A DNA stretch of 32,823 bases. Source: Klebsiella pneumoniae (GTDB lineage Bacteria > Pseudomonadota > Gammaproteobacteria > Ga0077536). The notes under the pieces were generated by a model, which was not told the origin of the DNA, searched no databases, and worked only from the letters and a program-made list of their open reading frames with translations. A program made the translations under genes and the position numbers. Each line of letters starts with the position of its first letter. The stretch's first letter is position 1. This document shows, piece by piece, positions 1 through 11,800 of this stretch. The DNA lies in assembly GCA_945876945.1 (NCBI GenBank), contig CAMCQE010000034.1:1-32823 (forward strand), given 5' to 3'.

Positions 1-744
1 CTCGCGCGCCTCGGGCCCCACGCCGGGCATCCGGCGATCGGCGCGGCGGACTACAAACTGGTGCATCACGCGAGCAACGGGCGCGCGGTCTACAGCTTCT
101 GCATGTGCCCCGGCGGCACCGTGGTGGCCGCAACCTCGGAGCCCAATCGCGTAGTGACCAACGGCATGAGCCAGTATTCGCGCAAGGAGCGCAACGCCAA
201 CGCCGGCATCGTGGTCGGCATATCGCCGGCGGAGGATTTTCCGGGCAGCCCGCTGGCGGGGATTGCGCTACAGGAAGGTCTGGAATCGATCGCCTTTGAG
301 CTCGGCGGCCGCGATTACTGCGCGCCGGGCCAGCTGGTGGGCGATTTCGTTCGCGGTGAAGCCTCGACGAGCTTCGGCGCGGTGCTGCCGTCGTATAAGC
401 CGGGCGTCACGCTGGGCGATTTGGCGCCCTCGCTGCCGGACTACGCCATCACCGCGATCCGCGAAGCCCTGCCCGCGTTTGGCAAACAAATCCGCGGCTT
501 TGACCGCGAAGACGCCGTGCTCACCGGCGTTGAAACGCGCACCTCCTCCCCCATCCGCATCACCCGCGATGCGCAGAGTCTGCAGAGCCTGAACACGCGC
601 GGGCTGTATCCGGCCGGCGAAGGCGCGGGCTATGCGGGCGGGATTCTTTCCGCCGGCGTGGATGGGATCAAGGTGGCAGAAGCCATCGCGCGCTCGATGC
701 TGGGTATCGAGCCCCCACGCTTGGCGAGCGATGCGCGCGCATGA
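1..744 (+). CDS. FAD-dependent dehydrogenase, COG2509-like (3' part)
   Basis: The reading frame is open from the first base, so this is the last 247 residues of a longer protein; COG2509 proteins are usually above 500 residues. It contains the segments FCMCPGGTVVAATSEP and NGMSQYSRKERNANAG and ends with a flavin-binding motif, YPAGEGAGYAGGILSAGVDG, in which the glycines would contact FAD. These are typical of the uncharacterised FAD-dependent dehydrogenase family. The family is a predicted NAD(P)/FAD oxidoreductase of the cytoplasm with no settled substrate. The stop TGA overlaps the ATG of the methyltransferase gene by four bases, so the two are probably translationally coupled. The N-terminal dinucleotide fold lies outside the window and cannot be checked. 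Confidence 0.85.
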   Translation, partial: LARLGPHAGHPAIGAADYKLVHHASNGRAVYSFCMCPGGTVVAATSEPNRVVTNGMSQYSRKERNANAGIVVGISPAEDFPGSPLAGIALQEGLESIAFELGGRDYCAPGQLVGDFVRGEASTSFGAVLPSYKPGVTLGDLAPSLPDYAITAIREALPAFGKQIRGFDREDAVLTGVETRTSSPIRITRDAQSLQSLNTRGLYPAGEGAGYAGGILSAGVDGIKVAEAIARSMLGIEPPRLASDARA

Positions 745-1469
745 CGCTCGACGAGGTCCGCCAGCTCCAGCAGAAAAAATTTCGCGACGCCGCCGGCTGC
801 TTTGTGGTGGAAGGCGAGCATCTCATCCTCGAACTGCAAAAGGCGCTAACGCGGCAGCCGGCGCTGGCCGGCGCGCGCTTGTTTGTGACGCCTGCGCACG
901 CCGACTGGCAGAGCCCGTTCCCCACCCAGGTCATAAGCGAACGGCAGATGGCCAAAATTGCCGACACCCAAAACCCGCAGGGCATGCTGGCGGTGGTCCC
1001 ACACTGGCCAGCGCCCGCGCCGCAGCCCGGCGAGCGTGCGATTTACCTGCATGAGATTCAGGACCCCGGCAACCTCGGCACGATTCTGCGCAGCCTCGGC
1101 TGGTTTGGCGGCTATCGGTGTTTGTTAAGTCCGAACAGCGTCGATCCCTACAACCCGAAAGTGGTGCGCGCCAGCATGGGCGCTATCTTTCATGTGCCGA
1201 TTGAACTCGACGTCGAGGCCGCCACGCTCGCCAGCCGCTTCCCGCGCATTGCCTGCCTCGACCTGCGGGGCGCGCCGCTGTCCTCGTCCGGCTTTGCGGA
1301 CTTCGACTGCTATCTGTTTGGTAACGAAGCGCGCGGCCTGCCGCGAGAGGTGCTGGCGGCGCTGCAAGCGCAGGCCTTTACGGTAGCGGGCGGCGGCGCG
1401 ATCGAATCCCTCAATCTGGCCGCCGTGGTGAACATGAGCGTCTACGAACTCAATCGCGAGCGCGCTTAG
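741..1469 (+). CDS. TrmH/SpoU-family RNA 2'-O-methyltransferase
   Basis: The 242-residue protein has the three SPOUT motifs in order. Motif 1 is HEIQDPGNLGTILRSLGWFG (about residues 100-120), motif 2 is LFGNEARGLPREVL (about 192-205), and motif 3 is IESLNLAAVVNMSVYE (about 221-236), which forms the knotted S-adenosylmethionine site. The N-terminus, with FVVEGEHLILE, matches the SpoU substrate-binding domain. The family methylates ribose 2'-OH groups in tRNA or rRNA; the exact nucleotide cannot be assigned here. The ATG lies in an ATGA overlap with the upstream dehydrogenase. The stop overlaps by four bases the stop of the convergent acyl-CoA dehydrogenase gene. Confidence 0.9.
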   Translation: MTLDEVRQLQQKKFRDAAGCFVVEGEHLILELQKALTRQPALAGARLFVTPAHADWQSPFPTQVISERQMAKIADTQNPQGMLAVVPHWPAPAPQPGERAIYLHEIQDPGNLGTILRSLGWFGGYRCLLSPNSVDPYNPKVVRASMGAIFHVPIELDVEAATLASRFPRIACLDLRGAPLSSSGFADFDCYLFGNEARGLPREVLAALQAQAFTVAGGGAIESLNLAAVVNMSVYELNRERA

Positions 1470-2632
1470 TAAGACTTCGGCAAGCCCAGCTGTTTCTCGG
1501 CGATGTGGTTCAGGATCATCTGCGGGCTAATCGGCGCGATGCGATGAATCATCACTTCGCGGAGATAACGCTCCACGTGATATTCCTTCGCGTAGCCCAT
1601 TCCACCGTGGGTTAACACCGCGTTGGTGCAGGCCGAGAACGCGGCTTCGGCGGCTAGATATTTGGCCGCGTTGGCGGCCACCCCGCAGTCTTCTCCCGCC
1701 TCGTGCTGGGCGGCGGCCTTGAACACCAGCAGGTTGGCGGCCTCGAGCTCCGCCCAGTTTTGGGCCAAGGGATGTTGAATCGCCTGATTCATGCCGATGG
1801 GGCGCCCGAAGACCACGCGCGACTGCGCGTACTCGGTGGCCCGCCGCAGCGCCACGCGACCGAGCCCGACCAAGCCAGCGGCGATCAGCACGCGCTCGGC
1901 GTTGAGCCCGGTGAGCAGATAGCGAAAGCCTTTGCCTTCCTCACCTATGCGGTGCTCGAGGGGCACCGGCATGTCTTCGAAGAAAATCTCGTTCGAGTCC
2001 ACGCAGTGACGGCCCATTTTGTCGATCACGCGCACGTCGGCGTAGCGGCGGTCGAGGTCGGTGTAGAACAGCGAGAGGCCGTCCACCGGCCGCGCGCACT
2101 CCTCAATCGGCGTGGTGCGTGCGATGAGCATGATTTTGTTCGCGACCTGCGCGGTCGAAATCCACACTTTCTCGCCGCTTACGTAGTAGCAATCGCCCCG
2201 GCGCTCGGCGCGGGTTTTAAGCCGCGTGGTGTCGTGGCCGGTGTTGGGTTCGGTCACGCCGAAGCAGGCGATGTCTTCGCGCGCCACGATGCGCGGCAAC
2301 CAGGCCAAACGCTGCGCTTCGGAGGCGTATTTCAAAATCGGCGAGAGCCCGAACAAACCGATGGCAATCGCCGACACGCCGCTGTTGGCGGCGCCGGATT
2401 CGGAAATCGCCTGCACCACCAGCGCGGATTCCACCGTGCCTAAACCGCTGCCGCCGTAGATTTCGGGCACCGCCGTGCCCACCCAGCCGCCGTCGGCAAT
2501 CGCGCGGCAGAATTCTTCGGGAAAACGGCCGTCCTTGTCGCGCGCCAGCCAGTAGTGGTCGTCGAACTGCGCGCAAAGCTTTAACACGGTCTCGCGGATT
2601 TGCTGTTGGTCAGGCGTGAGGTCGAAATTCAT
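1466..2632 (-). CDS. acyl-CoA dehydrogenase family protein
   Basis: I chose the ATG at 2632 (388 residues) because AAGGA lies just upstream and the protein then begins MNFDLTPDQQQIRETV, the usual N-terminal helix. Further upstream the frame runs into the MFS gene. The middle domain has FGVTEPNTGHDTTRLKT and the flavin-contacting GEKVWIS segment; the C-terminal helical domain has THGGMGYAKEYHVERYLRE. The usual Glu of the C-terminal YEGT motif is absent (the segment reads HRIAPISPQMI). Glu246 in GLNAERVLIA sits where isovaleryl-CoA and long-chain acyl-CoA dehydrogenases keep their catalytic base. The expected reaction is FAD-dependent alpha,beta-dehydrogenation of a CoA thioester, electrons passing to ETF. 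It is the last gene of a four-gene minus-strand operon. Confidence 0.9.
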   Translation of the reverse strand: MNFDLTPDQQQIRETVLKLCAQFDDHYWLARDKDGRFPEEFCRAIADGGWVGTAVPEIYGGSGLGTVESALVVQAISESGAANSGVSAIAIGLFGLSPILKYASEAQRLAWLPRIVAREDIACFGVTEPNTGHDTTRLKTRAERRGDCYYVSGEKVWISTAQVANKIMLIARTTPIEECARPVDGLSLFYTDLDRRYADVRVIDKMGRHCVDSNEIFFEDMPVPLEHRIGEEGKGFRYLLTGLNAERVLIAAGLVGLGRVALRRATEYAQSRVVFGRPIGMNQAIQHPLAQNWAELEAANLLVFKAAAQHEAGEDCGVAANAAKYLAAEAAFSACTNAVLTHGGMGYAKEYHVERYLREVMIHRIAPISPQMILNHIAEKQLGLPKSY

Positions 2633-2649
2633 GGGGGTTCCTTGGGTCG

Positions 2650-3873
2650 TCAGGCGGTGGCGAGACGGGGTGGGAGGCGAGCCTCGACAATGGGTAAGTG
2701 ACACACCGCGGCCAGCAAGGCCAGCACGATGTCGGCGTACCACATCCAGGTGTAATCACCGAAGCGGCTCACCGTGATGCCGCCGAGCCAGGCGCCAAAG
2801 AAGGCGCCGGTTTGATGGCTGACCAGCGTGAGCCCGAATAAGGTGGCGAGATGGCGTGGGCCAAACAGCTTGCCGACGAGGCCGGCGGTCGGCGGCACGG
2901 TGGCGAGAAACGTGAGGCCCAGCGCGGCGGCAAAGAGATAAAACGTCCAGGGCACTTTTGGCGCCAGCAGGAAGGCGATGATGATAAGCGCGCGGGCGGC
3001 ATACATCGCCATCAACACCGACTTCATGCGGTAGCGCTGACACAGCGCCCCGGCGCCGAGGCTACCGGCGATATTGAACAGGCCGATCAGCGCCAGCACC
3101 GCCGCCGACACCGCCGGCGCCAGCCCACACACGGCCACCTGCCCCGGCATGTGGGTCACCAGAAACGCCACGTGGAAGCCGCAGGTAAAAAACGCGAGGT
3201 GCAGCAGCAGATAGCTGCGATCGCGCGCGGCATAGCGGAGTTGATCGGCCAGCGATTCATCGGTGCCCGAAGTTGCCGGCGGCGCGGCGTCCAGATGCGC
3301 GGTCAGGCGAAAGGCGAGCGGGATCACGAGTAAGGCCGAGGCGGCGAGTAGCAACAAGGTATTCACCCAGCCCCAGTGCGTAATGCCCCACTGCAGCACC
3401 GGCGCAAACACAAACTGTCCAAACGACGCGCCGGCGTTGATGAAACCGGCAGCAAACGCGCGGCGATTCTCCGGCAGATAACGCGCGATGCCGCCAATCA
3501 GAATCGCAAAGCTACCGGCAGCGGCCCCCACCGAAGTCAGCAGCCCGATGGTCAGACTGAGCGCAGCGGAACTGTGCGCCAGCGGGGTGAGCGCCGTGCC
3601 CAAAGACATCAGCACCGCGCCCAGCACCAGCACCCACCGGGTGCCCCAGCGCCCCGCCATCGCGCCAAAGAACGGCTGCGCTAAACCCCAGGTAAATTGA
3701 CCAATGGCGAACGCCAGCGAGATCTTCGCCACGCCCAGCCCCGTGTCCTGATCGATCGGCGCCACGAACAAGCCCAACGACTGCCGCGAGCCCTGCGTGA
3801 GCAGCAGAATGGCCGCGGCGGTCAGCACCAGCGGCCACACGCGCGCCGCTTGCACGGGGTGAACCGCAGTCAT
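2650..3873 (-). CDS. MFS transporter
   Basis: This 407-residue, strongly hydrophobic protein has about twelve predicted membrane helices in two halves separated by a polar stretch near the middle (DAAPPATSGTDESLADQLRY). The loop between helices 2 and 3 reads GAMAGRWGTRWVL, the usual major facilitator motif A position. It resembles bacterial MFS proteins of the oxalate/monocarboxylate-like group, but the substrate is unknown. I prefer the ATG at 3873, which overlaps the TGA of the preceding flavin protein gene by one base (TGATG), over the TTG one codon upstream. Seventeen bases separate its stop from the acyl-CoA dehydrogenase ATG. By context it may import or export the compound handled by this operon. 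Confidence 0.88.
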   Translation of the reverse strand: MTAVHPVQAARVWPLVLTAAAILLLTQGSRQSLGLFVAPIDQDTGLGVAKISLAFAIGQFTWGLAQPFFGAMAGRWGTRWVLVLGAVLMSLGTALTPLAHSSAALSLTIGLLTSVGAAAGSFAILIGGIARYLPENRRAFAAGFINAGASFGQFVFAPVLQWGITHWGWVNTLLLLAASALLVIPLAFRLTAHLDAAPPATSGTDESLADQLRYAARDRSYLLLHLAFFTCGFHVAFLVTHMPGQVAVCGLAPAVSAAVLALIGLFNIAGSLGAGALCQRYRMKSVLMAMYAARALIIIAFLLAPKVPWTFYLFAAALGLTFLATVPPTAGLVGKLFGPRHLATLFGLTLVSHQTGAFFGAWLGGITVSRFGDYTWMWYADIVLALLAAVCHLPIVEARLPPRLATA

Positions 3874-4517
3874 CAATACAGTTCGTTGCGATAGTTGTCT
3901 TCGATGTAGTCGTCGACCATGCGAATCGTCTCGTCGGTGGGCGCTTCGTTCGCGGCCGCCGTCTGCTCCAGCACCATCTGACCCAGCGAAGGGAGTTCCT
4001 TGCGATCGCGATGCGCCTCAGCCGACCACAGCTGCGAGCGCTTGAGCGCTTTCGCGCAGTGCAGATAGGCCTCTTCCACCGTCACCCGAATGCCGATTTT
4101 GGGCGCCTTGCCGTTCACCACGCAGCGCGCGGCCAGCGCTTCGTCGTGCACCAGCTGGGCGCGTCCGTTCACGCGCAGCATGTCTTCATAACCCGGCACA
4201 AAAAACAGCAGGCCCACGTGCGGATTCTCGATGATGTTCACCAGCGAGTCGTAGCGCGCATTGCCCGGACGCTCCGGCAGATAGAGCGTGTTGGCGTCGA
4301 GCACCAGCGCAAAACCCGGCTGGTCGCCGCGCGGCGACACGTCCACCTTGCCGGCGGCGTTGGCGGTGGCGAGCGTTAAAAATGGCGCGCGTTCAATGAA
4401 GGCCTTGCAGTACTTGTCGAGAAACGGAATGGCCTTGCGGGCGGCCAGTTCCATCGGGTGACCCAGCAGCTCACGGAGTTGGGCTTCGGTGCTGAAAACG
4501 GTGGGCGTTGTGCTCAT
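3873..4517 (-). CDS. PPOX-class FMN-dependent flavin protein (pyridoxamine 5'-phosphate oxidase-like)
   Basis: The 214-residue protein has a split-barrel flavin-binding fold. The diagnostic segments are FLTLATANAAGKVDVSPRGD followed by PGFALVLD, then LYLPERPGNARYDSLVNI and NPHVGLLFFVPGYEDMLRVN. These match the FMN-dependent PPOX family often named after Deinococcus DR_2398, not PdxH itself. Such proteins bind FMN and may reduce or oxidise small molecules; the substrate is unknown. The ATG at 4517 was chosen for the upstream AAGGA and because the family starts near MSTTPTVFSTEAQLRELLG. The frame is open a little further upstream, but those residues do not look like the family. It is the second gene of the operon and its stop overlaps the MFS start. 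Confidence 0.88.
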   Translation of the reverse strand: MSTTPTVFSTEAQLRELLGHPMELAARKAIPFLDKYCKAFIERAPFLTLATANAAGKVDVSPRGDQPGFALVLDANTLYLPERPGNARYDSLVNIIENPHVGLLFFVPGYEDMLRVNGRAQLVHDEALAARCVVNGKAPKIGIRVTVEEAYLHCAKALKRSQLWSAEAHRDRKELPSLGQMVLEQTAAANEAPTDETIRMVDDYIEDNYRNELY

Positions 4518-4573
4518 GGTGTGGATTCCTTGTGGTGCGGGCGGGAAGACTCGGCAATCGGGGCGGGCCCCGC

Positions 4574-4972
4574 TCACTTCACCTTGAACACTTCATCCAC
4601 CGGCACCTGCATGCTGGTGACCAGGCCGTTGGTGGAGTGCGCCATGCCAATGACGGCCAGCAGTTCGCCGTATTGTTCGTCGGTCATGCCCTTGGCGCGG
4701 GCGGCGGCCGTGTGCGAGTGAATGCAGTATTCGCATTTATTGGCCACCGAGACCGCGATGTAGATGAGCTCTTTGGTGAGCGGATCGAGCGCGCCGGGCG
4801 CCATCACTTCCTTCGCCGCAAACCAGGTGCGGGCCAGCTGCGCGGCATTGACCGCCAGCGCCTTCCAGAAGTTGTTAATGAACGTCGTTTTGCGGGTGGC
4901 GCGTATATCATCGTAGACCTCGCGCACGGCGGGGCTGGCGTCTTCGTATTCGATGAGCGAAACGGTGGGCAT
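4574..4972 (-). CDS. carboxymuconolactone decarboxylase / AhpD-like protein
   Basis: The 132-residue all-helical protein carries the AhpD core: Glu in LTKELIYIAVSVANK followed by CEYCIHSHT, giving the CxxC plus downstream His arrangement of the peroxidase-type CMD family. These cysteines normally form a redox-active disulfide. The length fits a single CMD domain. The ATG at 4972 has GGAG eight bases upstream. It is the first gene of the operon with the PPOX protein, MFS transporter and acyl-CoA dehydrogenase; 56 bases separate it from the next start. It may protect against peroxides or take part in the catabolic step; true lactone decarboxylase activity is unlikely given the CxxC. Confidence 0.9.
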   Translation of the reverse strand: MPTVSLIEYEDASPAVREVYDDIRATRKTTFINNFWKALAVNAAQLARTWFAAKEVMAPGALDPLTKELIYIAVSVANKCEYCIHSHTAAARAKGMTDEQYGELLAVIGMAHSTNGLVTSMQVPVDEVFKVK

Positions 4973-4999
4973 GGGGCAGTCTCCGGCTGGGGTGCGGCG

Positions 5000-5028
5000 A
5001 GCCTACAAGACCGCCGGGGGGCTGTCAT
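5000..5028 (-). promoter_or_regulatory. candidate sigma70 promoter of the CMD-PPOX-MFS-ACAD operon
   Basis: Read on the minus strand, ATGACA at 5028-5023 matches the -35 consensus at five of six bases. After 17 bases comes TAGGCT at 5005-5000, which has the T, A and final T of a -10 box. Transcription would begin about 20 bases before the ATG at 4972. An inverted repeat GGGGC-N7-GCCCC (5018-5034) is centred on the -35 box and could be an operator, although no regulator gene is adjacent. Confidence 0.4.
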
Positions 5029-5118
5029 GGCCCCTTGATTGATGTTGTGCAACGAAGCGATTGAGCGCCGCGCCGTTTACAGGCCCAATAGCCGCACCCC
5101 CAAGCACTGCAGGACCTC

Positions 5119-6762
<1,644 letters not shown>

Positions 6763-6780
6763 GCCTTTGAGACGATTGAA

Positions 6781-6812
6781 CGCGGCAAGCGGGCGGATGG
6801 TCGCTTGCCGCG
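6781..6812 (+). terminator. perfect 11-bp stem-loop after the acetolactate synthase-like gene
   Basis: CGCGGCAAGCG at 6781-6791 and CGCTTGCCGCG at 6802-6812 are exact reverse complements around a 10-base loop, starting 18 bases after the stop. No T-run follows, so this is not a classic intrinsic terminator. It may be a processing or stabilising hairpin, or part of a leader for uup. Confidence 0.45.
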
Positions 6813-6833
6813 GCCCGGCGGGCACCGGACAAT

Positions 6834-6854
6834 GCCCGCCCTTCTTCGGGCTTT
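6834..6854 (+). terminator. weak stem-loop with short T-run just before uup
   Basis: GCCCG (6834-6838) can pair with CGGGC (6847-6851), followed by TTT and then, four bases later, the uup ATG at 6859. The stem is short and the T-run minimal. Its position would let it hinder transcription into, or ribosome access to, uup. Confidence 0.3.
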
Positions 6855-6858
6855 GCGC

Positions 6859-8784
<1,926 letters not shown>

Positions 8785-8806
8785 GCGCCACCCGCGCGCC
8801 GGCGAC

Positions 8807-11800
8807 CTAGTGCCACACGGCGGCCAGCACCGGCTCCAGGGCCAGCGCTTGCGCCGTACTCAAGGGGCGCGCCGCTCCGGACGCCGGCTCAAAGCGCGCC
8901 ATCGCCTGCACCAGCACCGCCACGTCGGCCGCGCGCAGGTCGTGCCCGTCGTCGAGCCGGATGTGGTCAACCCGCGCCGCCGGGCTGTCAAACCACTGCG
9001 GCAGCTGCACCCGATCGCCGCTGCCCCGACGCGTAATCTCCAGCGCCGTGCCTTGCCGATGAAAACTCAGGTCGCGCGGCCGGCAGTGCATGAAAACAAT
9101 CTCGTCGTTTCCAGCGATATCGTCGTTGACGATGTGGTCGCTGCCAGACCCGCGGGCAAACACATAGCGATCGTTGCCCGCACCGCCGGCGAGACGATCG
9201 GCACCGGGCCCACCGTCGAGCAGGTCATTGCCGGCGGCGCCAAAGAGTGCATCCGATCCCGCCCCGCCGAACAGGCGATCGTTGCCGGCCAGACCCCACA
9301 GGCGATCGTGACCTGCCAAACCGTACAAAACGTCCGGCCCCGCCGAGCCTTGTAGCTCGTCGTCGCGATCAGACCCTTGCGGCACCGGTCGCGACTGGAT
9401 GGACAGCGCGCAAGCCAGGGTCGCCGTCGCGCCAAAATCGTCGGTGGCGGACAGCAGTAACGGGTAGCTACCGGGGGCGCTTGGCGTGCCGCTCAAACGC
9501 AGGGTCTGGGGATCAAAACCAAGACCTGCGGGCCACTGGCCGGACTCCGCGCTGAGTTGCCACTGCAGCGTATCGAGTGCGTCCGGATCCCGGATGGCAT
9601 CACGGGGGAGCTGGAGATCGAGGCGATCACCGGCCATCGCTGAGACGGTCACTGAGGTCTGAACCGTCACGGGCGCGCGATTGACCAGCGCCGGCAAATC
9701 AAGCGGCGCCTGATCGGCGCAGATCAACAGCTCGATGCGAGCGGAAAGCTCAGCGTTCCAGTCGAGAATCCGCAACGCCTCCCCGCTGGCCTGCGAGATG
9801 AGGAGATCCCGCCCCTCGTGACTGAAGCTCAAGGCTTCCGCTCCTGAGAGCGCCGGATAGCGCAGGACATCGCGTCCGCTGGCATCGCGCAGGCTGTCCA
9901 CGCCGCTACCGGGGTTAAACGTGTAGGTGTCGTCGCCAGCGCCGCCGTCCAGCACGTCTTCGCCGGCCAGACCTTCCAGCACATCGTTGCCCGCGCCGGC
10001 CACGATGCGGTCGACCACGTTACTGCCACGCAAGGTGTCGGCCTGCGCGCTGCCCTCGAGATCGAAACCGCGCGCGATCAAGTCTTCGTAGCGCCACACC
10101 GTGCCGTCGGCAAAGGTGATGAGATCCAGCGTGCGCGGCCCGCCCAGCACGTCGTTGAAATCCACGTCTTCCAGATGAATGTTGAGCCCCGTGCCGGTGT
10201 CGATTAACACCGAGCCCTGCCCCAGCCGCACGCTGCTGGCCGAGACGCCGGGCGGCAGGGCAAGGCGACCGCCAAGATCACCGTTGTTGCTGATGTAGAT
10301 CGTGGCGTCGGCGCTGTTCTGCAACTGATAGAGATCGCCGCCCGACTCACTCACCAGATTGATGCGCCCGCCCGCCGCCGGCGCGATCTCAACGGTGTTG
10401 TGCCCACTCCCCGGATACACCGCAAACTGCCCGTCGCCGCTGACCTTGATGTGGTCGTCGCCGCTGCCGCCCTGCACCGTGCAGGACTGCGCGACGGCGA
10501 TGAAGTCATCCGCCGCCGTGCCGATTTCCAGCGCGCCGCCAAACGCACTGCGGCCGTATACGAGAAAGCTCGCGCCGGTGGCGTCGTCGCTGCCCAGCAG
10601 GTCGGCGTAGCCGTCGCCGTTCACATCACCCGCGGCGCTGATGACATGCCGCTGGGCGTAGCCCGAACCGGGCGCAGGGAAAGCCAGCAGAAACCCGTTG
10701 CTGCCGTTGAGTTCGGTGAGGTGCGGCAAGAGGCCATCACGGCGACCGAAGATCACCGCGCCGTAGGCATTGCCGTGCTCGAAGAGGTAGGGCGCAGAGC
10801 CCACACCCAGGTCGCCCAGACCGTCGCCGTTCACATCCCCCAGCGCGCGCAACTCGCCCCACGCGCTCCGCGCCAGCGCGTCGCTCAGCGGAGTGCCGGC
10901 GGTAAAGCCGTAAGGCGCGCCGTCGAGCGTGAGGCGCGCAGGGCGTGGGCCGCCAAGGTTTATCGCGAGTTCGGTGAGCCCACGGTCGTTGACCGACTCA
11001 AGCGGTGCATCCGCCCAGCCGTCGCCGTTGAAATCCCAGCGCGGCATGGACGCATCAAACGGCGCGATGAGATCGCTGATCGCGCTGCCTACCGTCGGCA
11101 GCGCGTTCACGGCCAGCGCAGCGGGCCAGACGCCGGCCTGTGCGATCAGCACGTGCGCTTCGCCGTCCGCGCCGGATAGCAGCAAATCTTGCCGCCCATC
11201 GCCGTTGAGATCGGCGAACGCGGGAGCAAGATCGAAATCCGGCCCGTCGGGCGAGGCCAGAAGGCGCGTGCTCGCACCAACCGGCAAGGCGTTTAGCGCG
11301 AGGGTCTCGCCCAGACCACGCCGGTTGCCCCACACGATGCGGTCATCGATCAGCAGATCGTCCTGACCGTCGACGTTCAAATCACCAAGGGCGGTAACGC
11401 GTGGTGGTGGCGCGGCGCCAAAAGGCATGCCCGGCACCTGCAGCCAGCTGCCGCTTTGGGCATTCAGCGCGTAACACGACAGCACCGCCGACGCGCCCTG
11501 TTTGAAGGGCGGCATGACGTCCAGCCCGAAGGTTTGCGCACCGCGCAGGCCGGTCGGATCTTCGGCGGAAACCAATACATTCAGGGACAGCTGCAAATCG
11601 GCCGGTGCGAGCCCGGAAAACGCGCCGGAATAGGCCGAAAACTGCAGCCAGGACGGCAAGGGATCCCCATTCGCCAGACTCGCCCCATACTGCAGAAAGC
11701 TGTGCGGATTCGGATCGACAAACGCGTTGACGGGCAAGTCGAACTGAAAGCGCGCCCCGGCCAGGAGACCACGATTGGGGATCTGCTCCACCACCGCGGG

